From the NCBI RefSeq assembly GCF_040214835.1, contig NZ_CP157874.1, positions 2,112,001 through 2,176,000 of the forward strand: 64,000 bases of DNA, written 5' to 3'. The position numbers were made by a program, and so were the translations under genes. This stretch comes from Pseudomonas asiatica. GTDB taxonomy: Bacteria; Pseudomonadota; Gammaproteobacteria; Pseudomonadales; Pseudomonadaceae. This document shows positions 16,924 through 26,917 of the stretch, one piece after another. The notes below the pieces were generated by a model that saw nothing but the letters and a program-made list of their open reading frames with translations, searched no databases and had not been told where the DNA came from. Within the stretch, counting starts at the first letter, position 1. Every line of letters starts with the position of its first letter.

Positions 16924-18477
16924 ATGCCTGCATCGGCCAATGAAGTGGTGCTCGCCGCCAGCGGCCTGGGCAAGACCTACGCCCAGCCCGTGCTCGGCGA
17001 GGTCAGCCTGAACCTGCGTGCCGGTGAAGTGCTGGCGCTGACCGGTGAGAACGGCGCCGGCAAGAGCACCCTGTCCAAGCTCATCAGTGGCCTGGAAACC
17101 CCCACCACCGGGCACATGCACTACCGCGGCCAGGCCTACGCGCCTGGCAGCCGCAGCGAGGCCGAGCGCCTCGGCGTGCGCATGGTCATGCAGGAGCTGA
17201 ACCTGCTGCCCACGCTGACCGTGGCGGAAAACCTGTTCCTCGACAACCTGCCCGGCCGCTTCGGCTGGATCAGCCAAAAGCGCCTGCGCCAACTGGCCAC
17301 GGCCGCCATGGCCCAGGTCGGCCTCGACGCCATCGACCCGGACACCCCGGTCGGCGAGCTGGGCATCGGCCACCAGCAGATGGTCGAGATCGCCCGCAAC
17401 CTGATCGGCGACTGCCATGTGCTGATCTTCGATGAACCCACCGCCATGCTCACCGCGCGCGAGGTGGAGCTGCTGTTCACCCAGATAGAGCGCCTGCGCC
17501 AACGTGGCGTGGCCATCGTCTACATCTCCCATCGCCTGGAAGAACTGCAGCGCGTGGCCCAGCGCATCGTCGTGCTGCGCGACGGCAAGCTGGTGTGCGA
17601 CGAGCCGATACAGCGCTACAGCAGCGCCGAACTGGTCAACCTGATGGTCGGCCGCGAGCTGGGCGAGCATATCGACCTGGGCAGGCGGCAGATCGGCGCG
17701 CCGCTGCTCAAGGTCGACAAGCTCAGCCGTGCCGACAAGGTGCGTGAAGTGTCGTTCGAGGTCAGGGCAGGGGAGATCTTCGGTATCTCCGGCCTGATCG
17801 GTGCCGGCCGTACCGAGCTGTTGCGCCTGATCTACGGCGCCGACCGTGCCGACAGCGGCAGCATCGCCCTCGGCCAGCCACCGCAGGTGGTCACCATCGA
17901 CTCGCCCAAGGCTGCCGTGCAGGCCGGTATCGCGCTGATCACCGAAGACCGCAAAGGCGAGGGCCTGCTGCTGACGCAGTCGATCAGCGCCAATATCGCC
18001 CTGGGCAACCTCGGTGCGGTATCACGGGCCGGGGTGCTCGATGGCGAAGCCGAAGCGGCATTGGCCGAGCGCCAGATCCAGGCCATGCGCATTCGCAGTG
18101 CCGGCCCGCAGCAGGTGGTGGGCGAGCTGTCTGGCGGCAACCAGCAGAAGGTGGTGATCGGCCGTTGGCTGGAGCGCGACTGCCAGGTGCTGCTGTTCGA
18201 CGAGCCCACCCGTGGCATCGACGTCGGCGCCAAGTTCGACATCTATGGCCTGCTGGCCGAGCTGGCGCGCCAGGGCAAGGCCCTGGTGGTGGTGTCCAGC
18301 GACCTGCGCGAGCTGATGCTGATCTGCGACCGCATCGCCGTGCTGTCGGCCGGTCGCCTGATCGACACCTTCGAGCGTGACCATTGGAGCCAGGACCAGC
18401 TGCTGGCCGCGGCCTTTGCCGGTTATCAGAAACGTGACGCACTGCTGCATGACGCAGCTCCCAGGATGGATGCATGA
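16924..18477 (+). CDS. rbsA: Ribose ABC transporter, ATP-binding protein
   Basis: A 517-residue protein with two fused ABC ATPase domains, typical of carbohydrate importers. The first Walker A is GENGAGKST (residues 41-49) and its Walker B VLIFDEPTAML; the second half has the degenerate loop ISGLIGAGRTELLRL and LLFDEPTRGIDVGAKFDI, as in RbsA and XylG. Signature motifs GIGHQQMVE and LSGGNQQKV are present. It powers ribose import through RbsC. It starts 21 bases after rbsB and overlaps rbsC by four bases (ATGA). Confidence 0.93.
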   Translation: MPASANEVVLAASGLGKTYAQPVLGEVSLNLRAGEVLALTGENGAGKSTLSKLISGLETPTTGHMHYRGQAYAPGSRSEAERLGVRMVMQELNLLPTLTVAENLFLDNLPGRFGWISQKRLRQLATAAMAQVGLDAIDPDTPVGELGIGHQQMVEIARNLIGDCHVLIFDEPTAMLTAREVELLFTQIERLRQRGVAIVYISHRLEELQRVAQRIVVLRDGKLVCDEPIQRYSSAELVNLMVGRELGEHIDLGRRQIGAPLLKVDKLSRADKVREVSFEVRAGEIFGISGLIGAGRTELLRLIYGADRADSGSIALGQPPQVVTIDSPKAAVQAGIALITEDRKGEGLLLTQSISANIALGNLGAVSRAGVLDGEAEAALAERQIQAMRIRSAGPQQVVGELSGGNQQKVVIGRWLERDCQVLLFDEPTRGIDVGAKFDIYGLLAELARQGKALVVVSSDLRELMLICDRIAVLSAGRLIDTFERDHWSQDQLLAAAFAGYQKRDALLHDAAPRMDA

Positions 18478-19469
18478 AAACCACCCCGCTCGACAGCCAA
18501 GGCGCCGCACCGGTGCGCCGCAGTGGCGCCTATCTTGGTCTGGGTACCTACCTGGGCCTGGCCGGCGCCTTGCTGGCGATGATCGTGCTGTTCTCGTTCC
18601 TCAGCAGCCACTTCTGGTCGTACAACACCTTCAGTACCCTGGCCAACCAGATCCCCGACCTGATGGTGCTGGCGGTGGGCATGACCTTCGTACTGATCAT
18701 TGGCGGCATCGACCTGTCGGTGGGCTCGGTGCTGGCGCTGGCAGCCTCGACGGTCAGCGTGGCGATCCTCGGCTGGGGTTGGGGCGTGCTGCCTTCGGCC
18801 CTGCTGGGCATGGCCGTGGCCGCGCTGGCTGGCAGCATCACCGGCGGCGTCACCGTGGCCTGGCGCATTCCGTCGTTCATCGTTTCGCTCGGGGTGCTGG
18901 AAATGGCCCGCGGCCTGGCCTACCAGTTCACCGACTCGCGCACCGCCTATATCGGCGATGCCTATGCCTGGTTCTCCAACCCCATTGCATTCGGCATCTC
19001 GCCGGCGTTCATCATCGCCTTGCTGGTGATCGTGCTGGCCCAGTTGGTGCTGACCCGCACGGTGTTCGGCCGCTACCTGATCGGCATCGGCACCAACGAA
19101 GAGGCCGTGCGCCTGGCCGGCATCGACCCGCGCCCGTACAAGGTGCTGGTGTTCGCCCTGATGGGCCTGCTTGCCGGCCTGGCTGCGCTGTTCCAGATCT
19201 CGCGCCTGGAAGCCGCCGACCCCAATGCCGGCTCCGGCCTGGAGCTGCAGGTGATCGCCGCCGTGGTGATTGGCGGCACCAGCCTGATGGGCGGGCGTGG
19301 CTCGGTCATCAGCACCTTCTTTGGCGTGCTGATCATTTCGGTGCTGGCCGCAGGGCTGGCGCAGATCGGTGCCAGCGAACCGACCAAACGCATCATCACC
19401 GGGGCGGTGATCGTCATCGCCGTGGTGCTCGACACTTACCGTAGCCGGCGTGCAGGCCGGCGGAACTGA
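18474..19469 (+). CDS. rbsC: Ribose ABC transporter, permease
   Basis: A 331-residue membrane permease of the BPD_transp_2 family with eight to ten hydrophobic helices. Family markers seen are TFVLIIGGIDLSVGSVLALA and the EAA-like ATPase contact GTNEEAVRLAGIDPRPYKVL. The C-terminal GGTSLMGGRGSVISTFFG loop is also typical. It forms the channel with RbsA. The start overlaps the end of rbsA by ATGA, pointing to translational coupling. Confidence 0.93.
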   Translation: MKTTPLDSQGAAPVRRSGAYLGLGTYLGLAGALLAMIVLFSFLSSHFWSYNTFSTLANQIPDLMVLAVGMTFVLIIGGIDLSVGSVLALAASTVSVAILGWGWGVLPSALLGMAVAALAGSITGGVTVAWRIPSFIVSLGVLEMARGLAYQFTDSRTAYIGDAYAWFSNPIAFGISPAFIIALLVIVLAQLVLTRTVFGRYLIGIGTNEEAVRLAGIDPRPYKVLVFALMGLLAGLAALFQISRLEAADPNAGSGLELQVIAAVVIGGTSLMGGRGSVISTFFGVLIISVLAAGLAQIGASEPTKRIITGAVIVIAVVLDTYRSRRAGRRN

Positions 19470-19473
19470 AAAC

Positions 19474-20496
19474 ATGGCAACCATCAAAGACGTCGCGGCA
19501 CTGGCGGGCATTTCCTACACCACAGTGTCCCATGTGCTGAACAAGACCCGGCCGGTCAGCGAGCAGGTGCGGCTGAAAGTCGAAGCCGCCATCGCCGAGC
19601 TCGACTACGTGCCCAGCGCCGTGGCCCGCTCGCTGAAGGCGCGCAGCACGGCCACCATCGGCTTGCTGGTGCCCAACAGCGTCAACCCGTACTTCGCCGA
19701 ACTGGCGCGGGGCATCGAAGACGCCTGCGAGCGCAACGGCTACTGCGTGATCCTGTGCAACTCCGACGACAACCCGCAAAAGCAGCGCAGCTATCTGCGC
19801 GTACTGCTGGAAAAGCGTATCGACGGCCTGGTGGTGGCTTCGGTGGGCCAGGACAGCGACCTGCTGCAAAGCCTGACTGGCGTGCGCACGCCAATGGTGA
19901 TCGTCGACCGCGAACTGGACGGCGTCGATGCCGACCTGGTGCGCATCGACCACGAGCAGGGCGCCTACCTGGCCACCCGCCACCTGCTGGAGCTTGGCCA
20001 CCGCGACATCGCCTACATCGGCGGCCCCGCCGAGACCGGGGTCACCCAGCTGCGGCTGAGCGGCTTCCGTCGCGCCATGGCCGAGGCCGGCGCAGCGGTG
20101 CTGGGCGACCGCGTGCTGCACTGCGACTTCACCAGCCCGGGGGGCCATGCGGTGGCAACCCGGTTGCTGGAGGGCAAGCGGCCCACGGCGATCTTCGCCG
20201 GCAACGACATGATCGGCTTCGGCGTGCTGCGCGCCGCGGCCGAACGCAATATCAACGTACCCGGAGAGCTGTCGGTGATCGGCTTCGACGACATCGAGCT
20301 CAGCCGCTATGTGTACCCGCCGTTGACCACGGTGGGCCAGTCGATCCGCGAGTTGGGCGAGAGCGCCGCGTCGATGTTGCTGGCGCGTATCGGCACACCC
20401 CGGCAGGGCGCGGCGGAGCAACGCATCGTCGCCCCGCGCATCGTGCTGCGCGAGTCCACCGGGCCGCGCCCGGACCTGTTCAACGATTACCGCTAA
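19474..20496 (+). CDS. rbsR: Ribose operon repressor, LacI family
   Basis: A 340-residue LacI/GalR-type repressor. The N-terminal helix-turn-helix reads MATIKDVAALAGISYTTVSH followed by VLNKTRPVSEQVRLKVE; the hinge helix is SAVARSLKARST. The C-terminal sugar-binding domain resembles RbsB in fold (GFDDIELSRYVYPPLTTV at its end). Ribose should release it from the CGCAAACGTTTGCG site before rbsB. The ATG at 19474 is used because the family begins MATIKDVA; it lies 4 bases after rbsC. Confidence 0.92.
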   Translation: MATIKDVAALAGISYTTVSHVLNKTRPVSEQVRLKVEAAIAELDYVPSAVARSLKARSTATIGLLVPNSVNPYFAELARGIEDACERNGYCVILCNSDDNPQKQRSYLRVLLEKRIDGLVVASVGQDSDLLQSLTGVRTPMVIVDRELDGVDADLVRIDHEQGAYLATRHLLELGHRDIAYIGGPAETGVTQLRLSGFRRAMAEAGAAVLGDRVLHCDFTSPGGHAVATRLLEGKRPTAIFAGNDMIGFGVLRAAAERNINVPGELSVIGFDDIELSRYVYPPLTTVGQSIRELGESAASMLLARIGTPRQGAAEQRIVAPRIVLRESTGPRPDLFNDYR

Positions 20497-20511
20497 CGCT
20501 AAGGAAATGTC

Positions 20512-21420
20512 ATGAGTGCCAAGGTCGTGGTAGTCGGTAGCCTCAACATGGACCTGGTGGCCCGCGCCCAGCGCCTGCCCCGGGCCGGCGAAACACTCCC
20601 CGGCGAAAGCTTTTTCACCGTGCCGGGCGGCAAGGGGGCCAACCAGGCGGTGGCCGTGGCGCGCCTGGGCGGCAGCGTGGCGATGATCGGCAACGTCGGC
20701 GACGATGATTATGGTCGGCAACTGCACCGGGCCTTGTATGTGGAAGGCATAGACTGCCAGGGCGTCAGCACCTGCCAGGGCGTGTCCAGCGGTGTGGCGC
20801 TGATCACCGTGGATGCCGCCAGCCAGAACTGCATCGTCATCATCCCCGGTGGCAACGGCCTGCTGACGCCGCAGTCGGTGCAGCGGTTCGATGCGCTGCT
20901 GCAGGCGGCCGAGGTGATCATCTGCCAGCTGGAAGTACCGGCCGACACCGTGGCCTGGACCTTGGCCCGGGGGCGTGAACTGGGCAAGCGGGTGATCCTG
21001 AACCCGGCGCCGGCGACCGGCCCCTTGCCGGCGGGCTGGTTCGCCCACATCGACTACCTGACGCCCAACGAAAGCGAGGCCGAAGCCCTGACCGGCGTGG
21101 CGGTGGCTGATCTGGACAGTGCCCGGCGCGCCGGCGAGCGCTTGCTGCAACTGGGCGCGGGCAAAGTGATCATCACCTTGGGCGCGCAAGGGGCCTTGCT
21201 GGTCACCCCTCAGGGCCACCAGCACTTCCCCGCGCCGGTGGTGCAGCCGCTGGACACCACGGCAGCCGGCGATACCTTCATCGGCGGCTTTGCCGCTGGC
21301 CTGGTGCGCGGCATGGAGGAGGGCGAAGCCATCACCTTCGGCCAACGCGCCGCGGCTCTGTCGGTTACCCGCGCCGGTGCCCAGCCGTCGATTCCCTACC
21401 TGGCGGAGCTTGCGCCATGA
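20512..21420 (+). CDS. rbsK: Ribokinase
   Basis: A 302-residue PfkB-family sugar kinase that makes ribose 5-phosphate from ribose and ATP. It begins [20 protein letters not shown] with [16 protein letters not shown], the ribokinase signature 1, and carries [19 protein letters not shown], signature 2, whose Asp in AAGD is the catalytic base. It follows rbsR by 15 bases and its end overlaps rbsD by four bases. Confidence 0.94.
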   Translation: MSAKVVVVGSLNMDLVARAQRLPRAGETLPGESFFTVPGGKGANQAVAVARLGGSVAMIGNVGDDDYGRQLHRALYVEGIDCQGVSTCQGVSSGVALITVDAASQNCIVIIPGGNGLLTPQSVQRFDALLQAAEVIICQLEVPADTVAWTLARGRELGKRVILNPAPATGPLPAGWFAHIDYLTPNESEAEALTGVAVADLDSARRAGERLLQLGAGKVIITLGAQGALLVTPQGHQHFPAPVVQPLDTTAAGDTFIGGFAAGLVRGMEEGEAITFGQRAAALSVTRAGAQPSIPYLAELAP

Positions 21421-21815
21421 AGAAGACCCCACTGCTGAACGTCGCCCTGTCGCGGACCATCGCCGGCATGGGGCATGGTGACATCCTGGTGATCGGCGAT
21501 GCCGGGCTACCGGTGCCGCCGGGCGTCGAACTGATCGACCTGGCCGTCACGCCCGGCCTGCCGGATTTCGCCAGCGTGTTGCGGGTTGTGCTGAGCGAAT
21601 TGCAGGTAGAGCGCCACGTGCTGGCCGAAGAGATGCAGAAAGTAGTGCCACCGGCGCTGGTCGAGATCGAGCGGCTGAAGGGCAAGCTGGGCAAGCGCGA
21701 ATGGCTGAGCCATGAAGATTTCAAAGAATTGTCACGCAGTGCCCGTGCGGTAGTGCGCACCGGCGAGTGCCAGCCCTACAGCAACATCGCGCTGATTTCC
21801 GGCGTGACTTTCTAG
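21417..21815 (+). CDS. rbsD: D-ribose pyranase
   Basis: A 132-residue RbsD/FucU mutarotase. It interconverts the pyranose and furanose forms of ribose so that RbsK receives its preferred form. Features: [34 protein letters not shown], with the conserved catalytic His in GMGHGD, and the end [19 protein letters not shown]. It is the last gene of the rbs operon; a REP pair follows. Confidence 0.94.
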   Translation: MKKTPLLNVALSRTIAGMGHGDILVIGDAGLPVPPGVELIDLAVTPGLPDFASVLRVVLSELQVERHVLAEEMQKVVPPALVEIERLKGKLGKREWLSHEDFKELSRSARAVVRTGECQPYSNIALISGVTF

Positions 21816-21826
21816 CTCGTCGCCCC

Positions 21827-21915
21827 CTGTGGGAGCGGGTTCACCCGCGAACACCGGCGAAGCCGGTGCCATCCACCGCGCTGCCTTCTTCGCGGGTAAA
21901 CCCGCTCCCACAGGG
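21827..21915. repeat. REP pair (inverted)
   Basis: CTGTGGGAGCGGGTTCACCC and GGGTAAACCCGCTCCCACAG flank an ACCGGCGAAGCCGGT hairpin; located between rbsD and the nucleoside hydrolase. Confidence 0.85.
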
Positions 21916-21963
21916 ATTTGCGGTGTATCAGGAATACCAATCCAGGCAACAGGAGTGCCACCC

Positions 21964-22965
21964 ATGCTCAAACCCCTGCTACAAGGAATCGCCCTCATGG
22001 CCGCAGCCACCACCCTCCAGGCCGCCCCCATCGACCTGATCATCGACACCGACCCCGGCGCCGACGACGTGGTCGCGCTGTTCCTGGCCATGGCCTCGCC
22101 CGACGAACTGAACATCCGCGCCATCACCACTGTGGCCGGCAACGTGCGCCTGGACAAGACCTCGCGCAACGCCCGCCTGGCCCGCGAATGGGCCGGCCGC
22201 GAAGACATCCCCGTGTACGCCGGCGCCGCCCGCCCGCTGGTGCGCAAGCCGATCTACGCCGCCGACGTGCACGGCGAAGAAGGCCTCACCGGCATCCAGG
22301 TTCACGAACCGAAAGCGCCGCTGGCCCAAGGCAATGCCGTGCAATACCTGGTCGACACCTTGGGCGCCGCCAAGCCCCACAGCATCACCATCGCCATGCT
22401 CGGCCCACAAACCAACCTGGCCCTGGCGCTGATCCAGCGCCCGGACATCGCCAAAGGCATCAAGCAAGTGGTGGTCATGGGCGGTGCCCATTTCAACGGT
22501 GGCAACATCACCCCGGCGGCGGAGTTCAACCTCTATGCCGACCCGCATGCCGCCGAAGTGCTGCTGGCCAGCGGCGTGCCGCTGACCTACCTGCCGCTGG
22601 ACGTCACCCACAAGCTGCTGACTAGCGACGCCCGCCTCAAGCAACTGGCGGCGGTGAACAACCAGGCCAGCAAACGGGTGGTGGATATCCTCAACGCCTA
22701 CATCACCCACGACATGGACCTGTACGGCATGCCCGGCGGCCCGGTGCACGACGCCAGCGTCATCGCCTACCTGCTCAAGCCCGAGCTGTTCAGCGGCCGG
22801 CGCATCCATATGAGCATCGACAGCCGCGAAGGCCCCAGCTTCGGCCAGACCCTTGCCGACTGGTACGGCGTGCTCAAGCAGCCTGCCAACGTGATGTGGG
22901 TGGAGGAGGGCGATGCCCAGGGCCTGTTCGACCTGCTCAGCGCCCGTTTGGCGCGATTGGAATAG
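21964..22965 (+). CDS. Exported ribonucleoside hydrolase
   Basis: A 333-residue inosine-uridine nucleoside hydrolase. The calcium-binding motif DLIIDTDPGADDVVALFLAM is at the mature N-terminus; VVVMGGAHFNGGNITPAAEFN and HDASVIAYLL are the other active-site elements. A signal peptide (MLKPLLQGIALMAAATTLQA) precedes it, so it should cleave nucleosides in the periplasm into base and ribose. Ribose can then be taken up by the adjacent rbs system, a neat functional link. The ATG at 21964 follows CAGGAG. It is convergent with the next gene, overlapping it by 29 bases. Confidence 0.88.
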   Translation: MLKPLLQGIALMAAATTLQAAPIDLIIDTDPGADDVVALFLAMASPDELNIRAITTVAGNVRLDKTSRNARLAREWAGREDIPVYAGAARPLVRKPIYAADVHGEEGLTGIQVHEPKAPLAQGNAVQYLVDTLGAAKPHSITIAMLGPQTNLALALIQRPDIAKGIKQVVVMGGAHFNGGNITPAAEFNLYADPHAAEVLLASGVPLTYLPLDVTHKLLTSDARLKQLAAVNNQASKRVVDILNAYITHDMDLYGMPGGPVHDASVIAYLLKPELFSGRRIHMSIDSREGPSFGQTLADWYGVLKQPANVMWVEEGDAQGLFDLLSARLARLE

Positions 22966-23149
22966 CCGTGTGCGGCGCGTAGCGCTCGAACACCTGGTCG
23001 AAGAAGCTGCGTGCCGCCTCGGCGCCGCGATCGCGCACCAGCAGGTCGATGGCAATCAGCAGCAACTCCTCCGGCGTGCCAGGGCTGTACGCGCTCTGGC
23101 CTTCGGCCCATTTGACCTTGATATCGGCTTCGATGCTGTGGCTGCTCAT
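22937..23149 (-). CDS. Small conserved hypothetical protein
   Basis: A 70-residue soluble protein, MSSHSIEADIKVKWAEGQSA, continuing with SPGTPEELLLIAIDLLVRD and RGAEAARSFFDQVFERYAPH. It looks like one helical domain with no signal peptide or cysteine. The C-terminal part overlaps the end of the nucleoside hydrolase on the other strand by 29 bases. No family is recognised; codon choice agrees with a real Pseudomonas gene. Confidence 0.55.
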   Translation of the reverse strand: MSSHSIEADIKVKWAEGQSAYSPGTPEELLLIAIDLLVRDRGAEAARSFFDQVFERYAPHTAIPIAPNGR

Positions 23150-23425
23150 GAAAGGCTCTCGCTTGGGGCCCGGGACGAAGGGGCGAACACCTGACCCTGG
23201 TGTTCGATGGAGGCGGGGTGCGCTCCACTTCTTGCACTAAATCATGACTTTGCGTCAGTGACCTTGCGGCTTAAGCATATGGCAAACGCAGCAGGTTGTG
23301 CAAAATCCGGTCACGATTGCGTTTTCGCCTCGGCTGGCAAGTTCAGGCAGACTTGACCGGTTTTGCAACAAAAGATGAGCGGAACTGTCGGATCAGACAG
23401 TTCCCGGACCGATTTAGGAGGCTTC

Positions 23426-23746
23426 ATGTTCCGTACCCGTGCTTACCTGGCAACCCTGGCGGTGGCTGCTGTCCTGGCTGGTTGCAGCACTGGTGGCAAT
23501 TCTGCTGGTGGCGCTGCACCAGCTACGCCGGCAGGCAATGATGGCCGCTGCGAAGCCAGCGGCGCCGATTTCGCCATTGGCAAGCCCGCCAGCGCCGAGC
23601 TGCTGGAGCAGGCGCGCAAGGCCAGTGGCTCGCAGATGGCCCGCATTCTCAAGCCGCATGATGTGGTTACCCTTGAGTACCGCTCCGAGCGCTTGAACCT
23701 GAATGTGGACGAGCAGGGCAAGGTAATTCGCGTCAACTGCGGTTGA
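23426..23746 (+). CDS. Lipoprotein with peptidase-inhibitor I78 domain
   Basis: A 106-residue lipoprotein. Signal peptide MFRTRAYLATLAVAAVLAGC with lipobox LAGC, then a low-complexity Gly/Ala/Pro linker, then an I78-type domain: CEASGADFAIGKPASAELLEQ followed by RILKPHDVVTLEYRSERLNL and VDEQGKVIRVNCG, with the two cysteines that bridge in the family. I78 proteins inhibit serine peptidases of the elastase and chymotrypsin class. TAGGAGG stands 7 bases before the ATG. It is monocistronic, ending in a REP region. Confidence 0.8.
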   Translation: MFRTRAYLATLAVAAVLAGCSTGGNSAGGAAPATPAGNDGRCEASGADFAIGKPASAELLEQARKASGSQMARILKPHDVVTLEYRSERLNLNVDEQGKVIRVNCG

Positions 23747-23771
23747 CACAGCCCGGAGGATCGACGCGGTC

Positions 23772-23890
23772 CCTGTAGGAGCGGCCTTGTGTCGCGATAG
23801 GGCCGCAAAGCGGCCCCGGCCATTGATGCTGCGAAGCTGAAACCCTGGGGCCGCTACGCGCCCCTTTCGCGACACAAGGCCGCTCCTACA
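23772..23890. repeat. REP inverted repeat
   Basis: CCTGTAGGAGCGGCCTTGTG and its mirror CACAAGGCCGCTCCTACA, with GGGCCGCAAAGCGGCCCC hairpin inside. Confidence 0.85.
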
Positions 23891-23925
23891 AAAAAGCGAG
23901 CGCGTGCAGCCTGGTAAACGCCCAT

Positions 23926-23957
23926 AAAAAAACCCGCCACAAGGGCGGGTTTTTTTA
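23926..23957. terminator. Bidirectional terminator before the cold-shock gene end
   Basis: A-run, AACCCGCC, ACAA loop, GGGCGGGTT, T-run: works on both strands for two convergent genes. Confidence 0.9.
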
Positions 23958-23969
23958 CAGCTATCCGAA

Positions 23970-24182
23970 TTACTCCGGACGAACCTGTGCAGCCTGCATG
24001 CCCTTCTGGCCGCGCTCGGCGACGAAGGAAACAGTCTGGCCTTCTTTCAGGCTCTTGAAGCCGTCAGATTCGATGGCCTTGAAGTGAACGAACAGGTCGT
24101 CGCCGCCGCCTGCTGGGGTGATGAAGCCGTAGCCTTTCTCATCATTGAACCATTTGACGGTGCCTTGTTGGCGATTGGACAT
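23970..24182 (-). CDS. Cold-shock protein, CspA family
   Basis: A 70-residue single CSD domain. RNP1 KGYGFITP and RNP2 DLFVHF are both intact, with [15 protein letters not shown] at the start. Such proteins bind single-stranded RNA and melt secondary structure, especially after a temperature drop. GGAG lies a few bases before the ATG, and the leader from about 24183 is pyrimidine/adenine mixed with no gene, as is common for csp mRNAs. The particular csp paralogue cannot be told. Confidence 0.93.
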   Translation of the reverse strand: MSNRQQGTVKWFNDEKGYGFITPAGGGDDLFVHFKAIESDGFKSLKEGQTVSFVAERGQKGMQAAQVRPE

Positions 24183-24344
24183 GGGTGAATCTCCAGAACA
24201 TTTAGTTTTTTCAGTGGTGCAATGCGGCCGAGGCTACGGAGCACGGAACACATCATAGTCTAATTCTGCGCATCTAGCGCCTTTTACCTTCGCAGGATGT
24301 TGATCCAGCTCAAAGAATGGCTGGTCTGCTCTGGCTTTAAGGTT

Positions 24345-24650
24345 TCAGCTCTTCGGTGCGCAGGCCTGTTTCACGACCGTCTGGGCCTTCTGCATCAGCT
24401 TAGCGTCCACGCCGTCCTTGCTGTCGAGGTCGGCAATCTCCGCGTCGGTGAAATTCTTTTTGATGGCTTGGGCGCCACAGTCGCAGTGTTTTTTCGCGGT
24501 TGCAGCATCAACGCCCTGGCCGCTGGCCACCTGCGTGCACTGGGCCATGTAGCCAGCCTCCTTTCCGGGCGGGAAGTTGCCGGCGTTCGCAGCCATGGGC
24601 AGCAGCAGGGCCCCAGCAGCCGCCAGGGCCAGAAGAGACGGAACTCGCAT
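24345..24650 (-). CDS. Small exported cysteine-containing protein
   Basis: A 101-residue protein with a clear Sec signal peptide (MRVPSLLALAAAGALLLPMAANA, cleavage near residue 23). The mature part has four cysteines in a CTQV...HCDCG...ACAPKS pattern and helices, compatible with two disulfides in the periplasm. No family is recognised for certain. It is monocistronic; RNA start should lie close to 24680. Function unknown. Confidence 0.65.
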   Translation of the reverse strand: MRVPSLLALAAAGALLLPMAANAGNFPPGKEAGYMAQCTQVASGQGVDAATAKKHCDCGAQAIKKNFTDAEIADLDSKDGVDAKLMQKAQTVVKQACAPKS

Positions 24651-24989
24651 AACCAGTTACTCCTTGGGTTAAGGTCTCATCAAGAGTAGGTTGCTTCCCA
24701 AGGTCTGATAGGAATTTTTCCGCGTTAGTTCACCGCTGCGGCGTAATTTCCAAATATTTCTGCCTGGCGTGCAACCCGCGTGCTAGCATGCCCGGCTTGC
24801 AGCTGACAACTTGCAGCTTGCAGCTATCTTTTTTTCTTTCCAGTCACTCTGGTTCGTCCCTGGCAAGCCGAAAGGCTTCTGCCACTGTGAGGCAGGCTTC
24901 CCGTTGCGGGAAGGCAGGTCGGATCTTGTACTGGCTCATCCCAACCCACGTGACCTTTGGTAGGGGTCACCACTAGGAGAGGAGGCGCC
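24651..24989. other. thrS upstream region with leader hairpins
   Basis: No gene is supported. CTTGCAGCT occurs three times at 24796-24826 before a T-run. Nearer thrS are two hairpins, CTTCCCG/CGGGAAG (24898-24913) and GTGACC/GGTCAC (24950-24970); the second ends just before the ribosome site and could be a translational operator. Confidence 0.5.
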
Positions 24990-26912
24990 ATGCCCGTTAT
25001 TACTCTTCCCGATGGCAGTCAACGTTCGTTCGATCATGCCGTATCCGTAGCCGAAGTCGCCGCTTCCATCGGCGCCGGCCTGGCCAAGGCCACCGTGGCC
25101 GGCAAGGTCGACGGCAAACTGGTCGATGCCTGCGACCTGATCAGCAACGACGCCACCCTGCAGATCATCACCCCTAAAGATGAAGAGGGACTGGAGATCA
25201 TCCGTCACTCGTGCGCCCACCTGGTCGGCCACGCGGTGAAACAGCTGTACCCGACCGCCAAGATGGTGATCGGCCCGGTCATCGACGAAGGCTTCTACTA
25301 CGACATCGCCTACGAGCGCCCCTTCACCCCTGAAGACATGGCCGCCATCGAAAAGCGCATGATGGAGCTGATCGACAAGGACTACGACGTCATCAAGAAG
25401 GTGACCCCGCGCGCCGAAGTCATCGACGTGTTCAAGGCCCGTGGCGAAGACTACAAGCTGCGCCTGGTCGAAGACATGCCGGACGAGCAGGCCATGGGCC
25501 TGTACTACCACGAAGAATACGTCGACATGTGCCGCGGCCCGCACGTGCCGAACACCCGCTTCCTCAAGGCATTCAAGCTGACCAAGCTGTCCGGCGCCTA
25601 CTGGCGCGGTGATGCCAAGAACGAGCAGCTGCAACGCGTGTACGGCACCGCCTGGGCCGACAAGAAGCAGCTGGCTGCGTACATCCAGCGCATCGAAGAA
25701 GCCGAAAAACGCGACCACCGCAAGATCGGCAAGCAGCTCGACCTGTTCCACCTGCAGGAAGAAGCCCCGGGCATGGTGTTCTGGCACGCCAACGGCTGGA
25801 CCGTGTACCAGGTACTCGAGCAGTACATGCGCCAGGTCCAGCGCGTCAACGGCTACCAGGAAATCAAGACCCCGCAGGTTGTCGACCGCATTCTCTGGGA
25901 GCGTTCCGGCCACTGGTCCAACTACGCCGAGAACATGTTCACCACTTCGTCGGAAAGCCGTGACTACGCGGTCAAGCCGATGAACTGCCCGTGCCACGTG
26001 CAGGTGTTCAACCAGGGACTGAAAAGCTACCGCGACCTGCCGCTGCGCCTGGCCGAGTTCGGTGCCTGCCACCGTAACGAGCCGTCCGGCGCCCTGCACG
26101 GCATCATGCGCGTGCGTGGCTTCGTGCAGGACGACGCGCACATCTTCTGCACCGAAGAACAGGTAAAGAAAGAAGCCGCCGACTTCATCAAGCTGACCCT
26201 GGACGTGTACAAGGACTTCGGCTTCACCGACATCGCCATGAAGCTGTCGACCCGCCCGGCCAAGCGCGTGGGTTCCGAAGAGCTGTGGGACCGTGCCGAA
26301 GGCGCACTGGCCGACGCCTTGAACGAATCGGGCCTGGAGTGGGAATACCAGCCGGGCGAGGGCGCCTTCTACGGCCCGAAGATCGAGTTCACCCTGCGCG
26401 ACTGCCTCGGCCGTAACTGGCAGTGCGGTACCCTGCAGTACGACCCGAACCTGCCGGAACGCCTGGATGCCAGCTATATCGCCGAAGATAACAGCCGAGT
26501 TCGCCCGGTCATGCTGCACCGCGCCATCCTCGGTTCGTTCGAGCGCTTCATCGGCATGCTGATCGAGCACTACGCTGGCGTGTTCCCGGCCTGGCTGGCA
26601 CCCACCCAGGCCGTGATCATGAACATCACCGACAAGCAGGCCGATTTCGCCCTCGAGGTGGAAAATACCCTGAACGGTAGCGGTTTCCGTGCCAAGTCGG
26701 ACTTGAGAAATGAGAAGATCGGCTTTAAAATCCGCGAGCATACTTTGCTCAAGGTCCCGTACCTTTTGGTTATAGGGGATCGCGAAGTCGAAACGCAGAC
26801 CGTCGCCGTACGCACCCGTGAAGGCAAAGACCTCGGCTCCATGCCGGTGGCTGAATTCACGCAGCTGCTCAACAGCGCTGTTGCCCAGCGCGGTCGCCTA
26901 GAATCGGAGTAA
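24990..26912 (+). CDS. thrS: Threonyl-tRNA synthetase
   Basis: A 640-residue class II synthetase. Order of domains: TGS (residues 1-61, [14 protein letters not shown]), the editing domain with [16 protein letters not shown] (its His-x3-His zinc/editing motif), the catalytic core with zinc-binding Cys in [10 protein letters not shown], motif 2 in [15 protein letters not shown], and the C-terminal anticodon-binding domain. It charges tRNA-Thr. The ATG at 24990 follows GGAGAGGAGG. Its stop TAA overlaps the ATG at 26912, which is not the true start of infC (see that entry). Confidence 0.97.
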   Translation: MPVITLPDGSQRSFDHAVSVAEVAASIGAGLAKATVAGKVDGKLVDACDLISNDATLQIITPKDEEGLEIIRHSCAHLVGHAVKQLYPTAKMVIGPVIDEGFYYDIAYERPFTPEDMAAIEKRMMELIDKDYDVIKKVTPRAEVIDVFKARGEDYKLRLVEDMPDEQAMGLYYHEEYVDMCRGPHVPNTRFLKAFKLTKLSGAYWRGDAKNEQLQRVYGTAWADKKQLAAYIQRIEEAEKRDHRKIGKQLDLFHLQEEAPGMVFWHANGWTVYQVLEQYMRQVQRVNGYQEIKTPQVVDRILWERSGHWSNYAENMFTTSSESRDYAVKPMNCPCHVQVFNQGLKSYRDLPLRLAEFGACHRNEPSGALHGIMRVRGFVQDDAHIFCTEEQVKKEAADFIKLTLDVYKDFGFTDIAMKLSTRPAKRVGSEELWDRAEGALADALNESGLEWEYQPGEGAFYGPKIEFTLRDCLGRNWQCGTLQYDPNLPERLDASYIAEDNSRVRPVMLHRAILGSFERFIGMLIEHYAGVFPAWLAPTQAVIMNITDKQADFALEVENTLNGSGFRAKSDLRNEKIGFKIREHTLLKVPYLLVIGDREVETQTVAVRTREGKDLGSMPVAEFTQLLNSAVAQRGRLESE

Positions 26913-26917
26913 TGACT

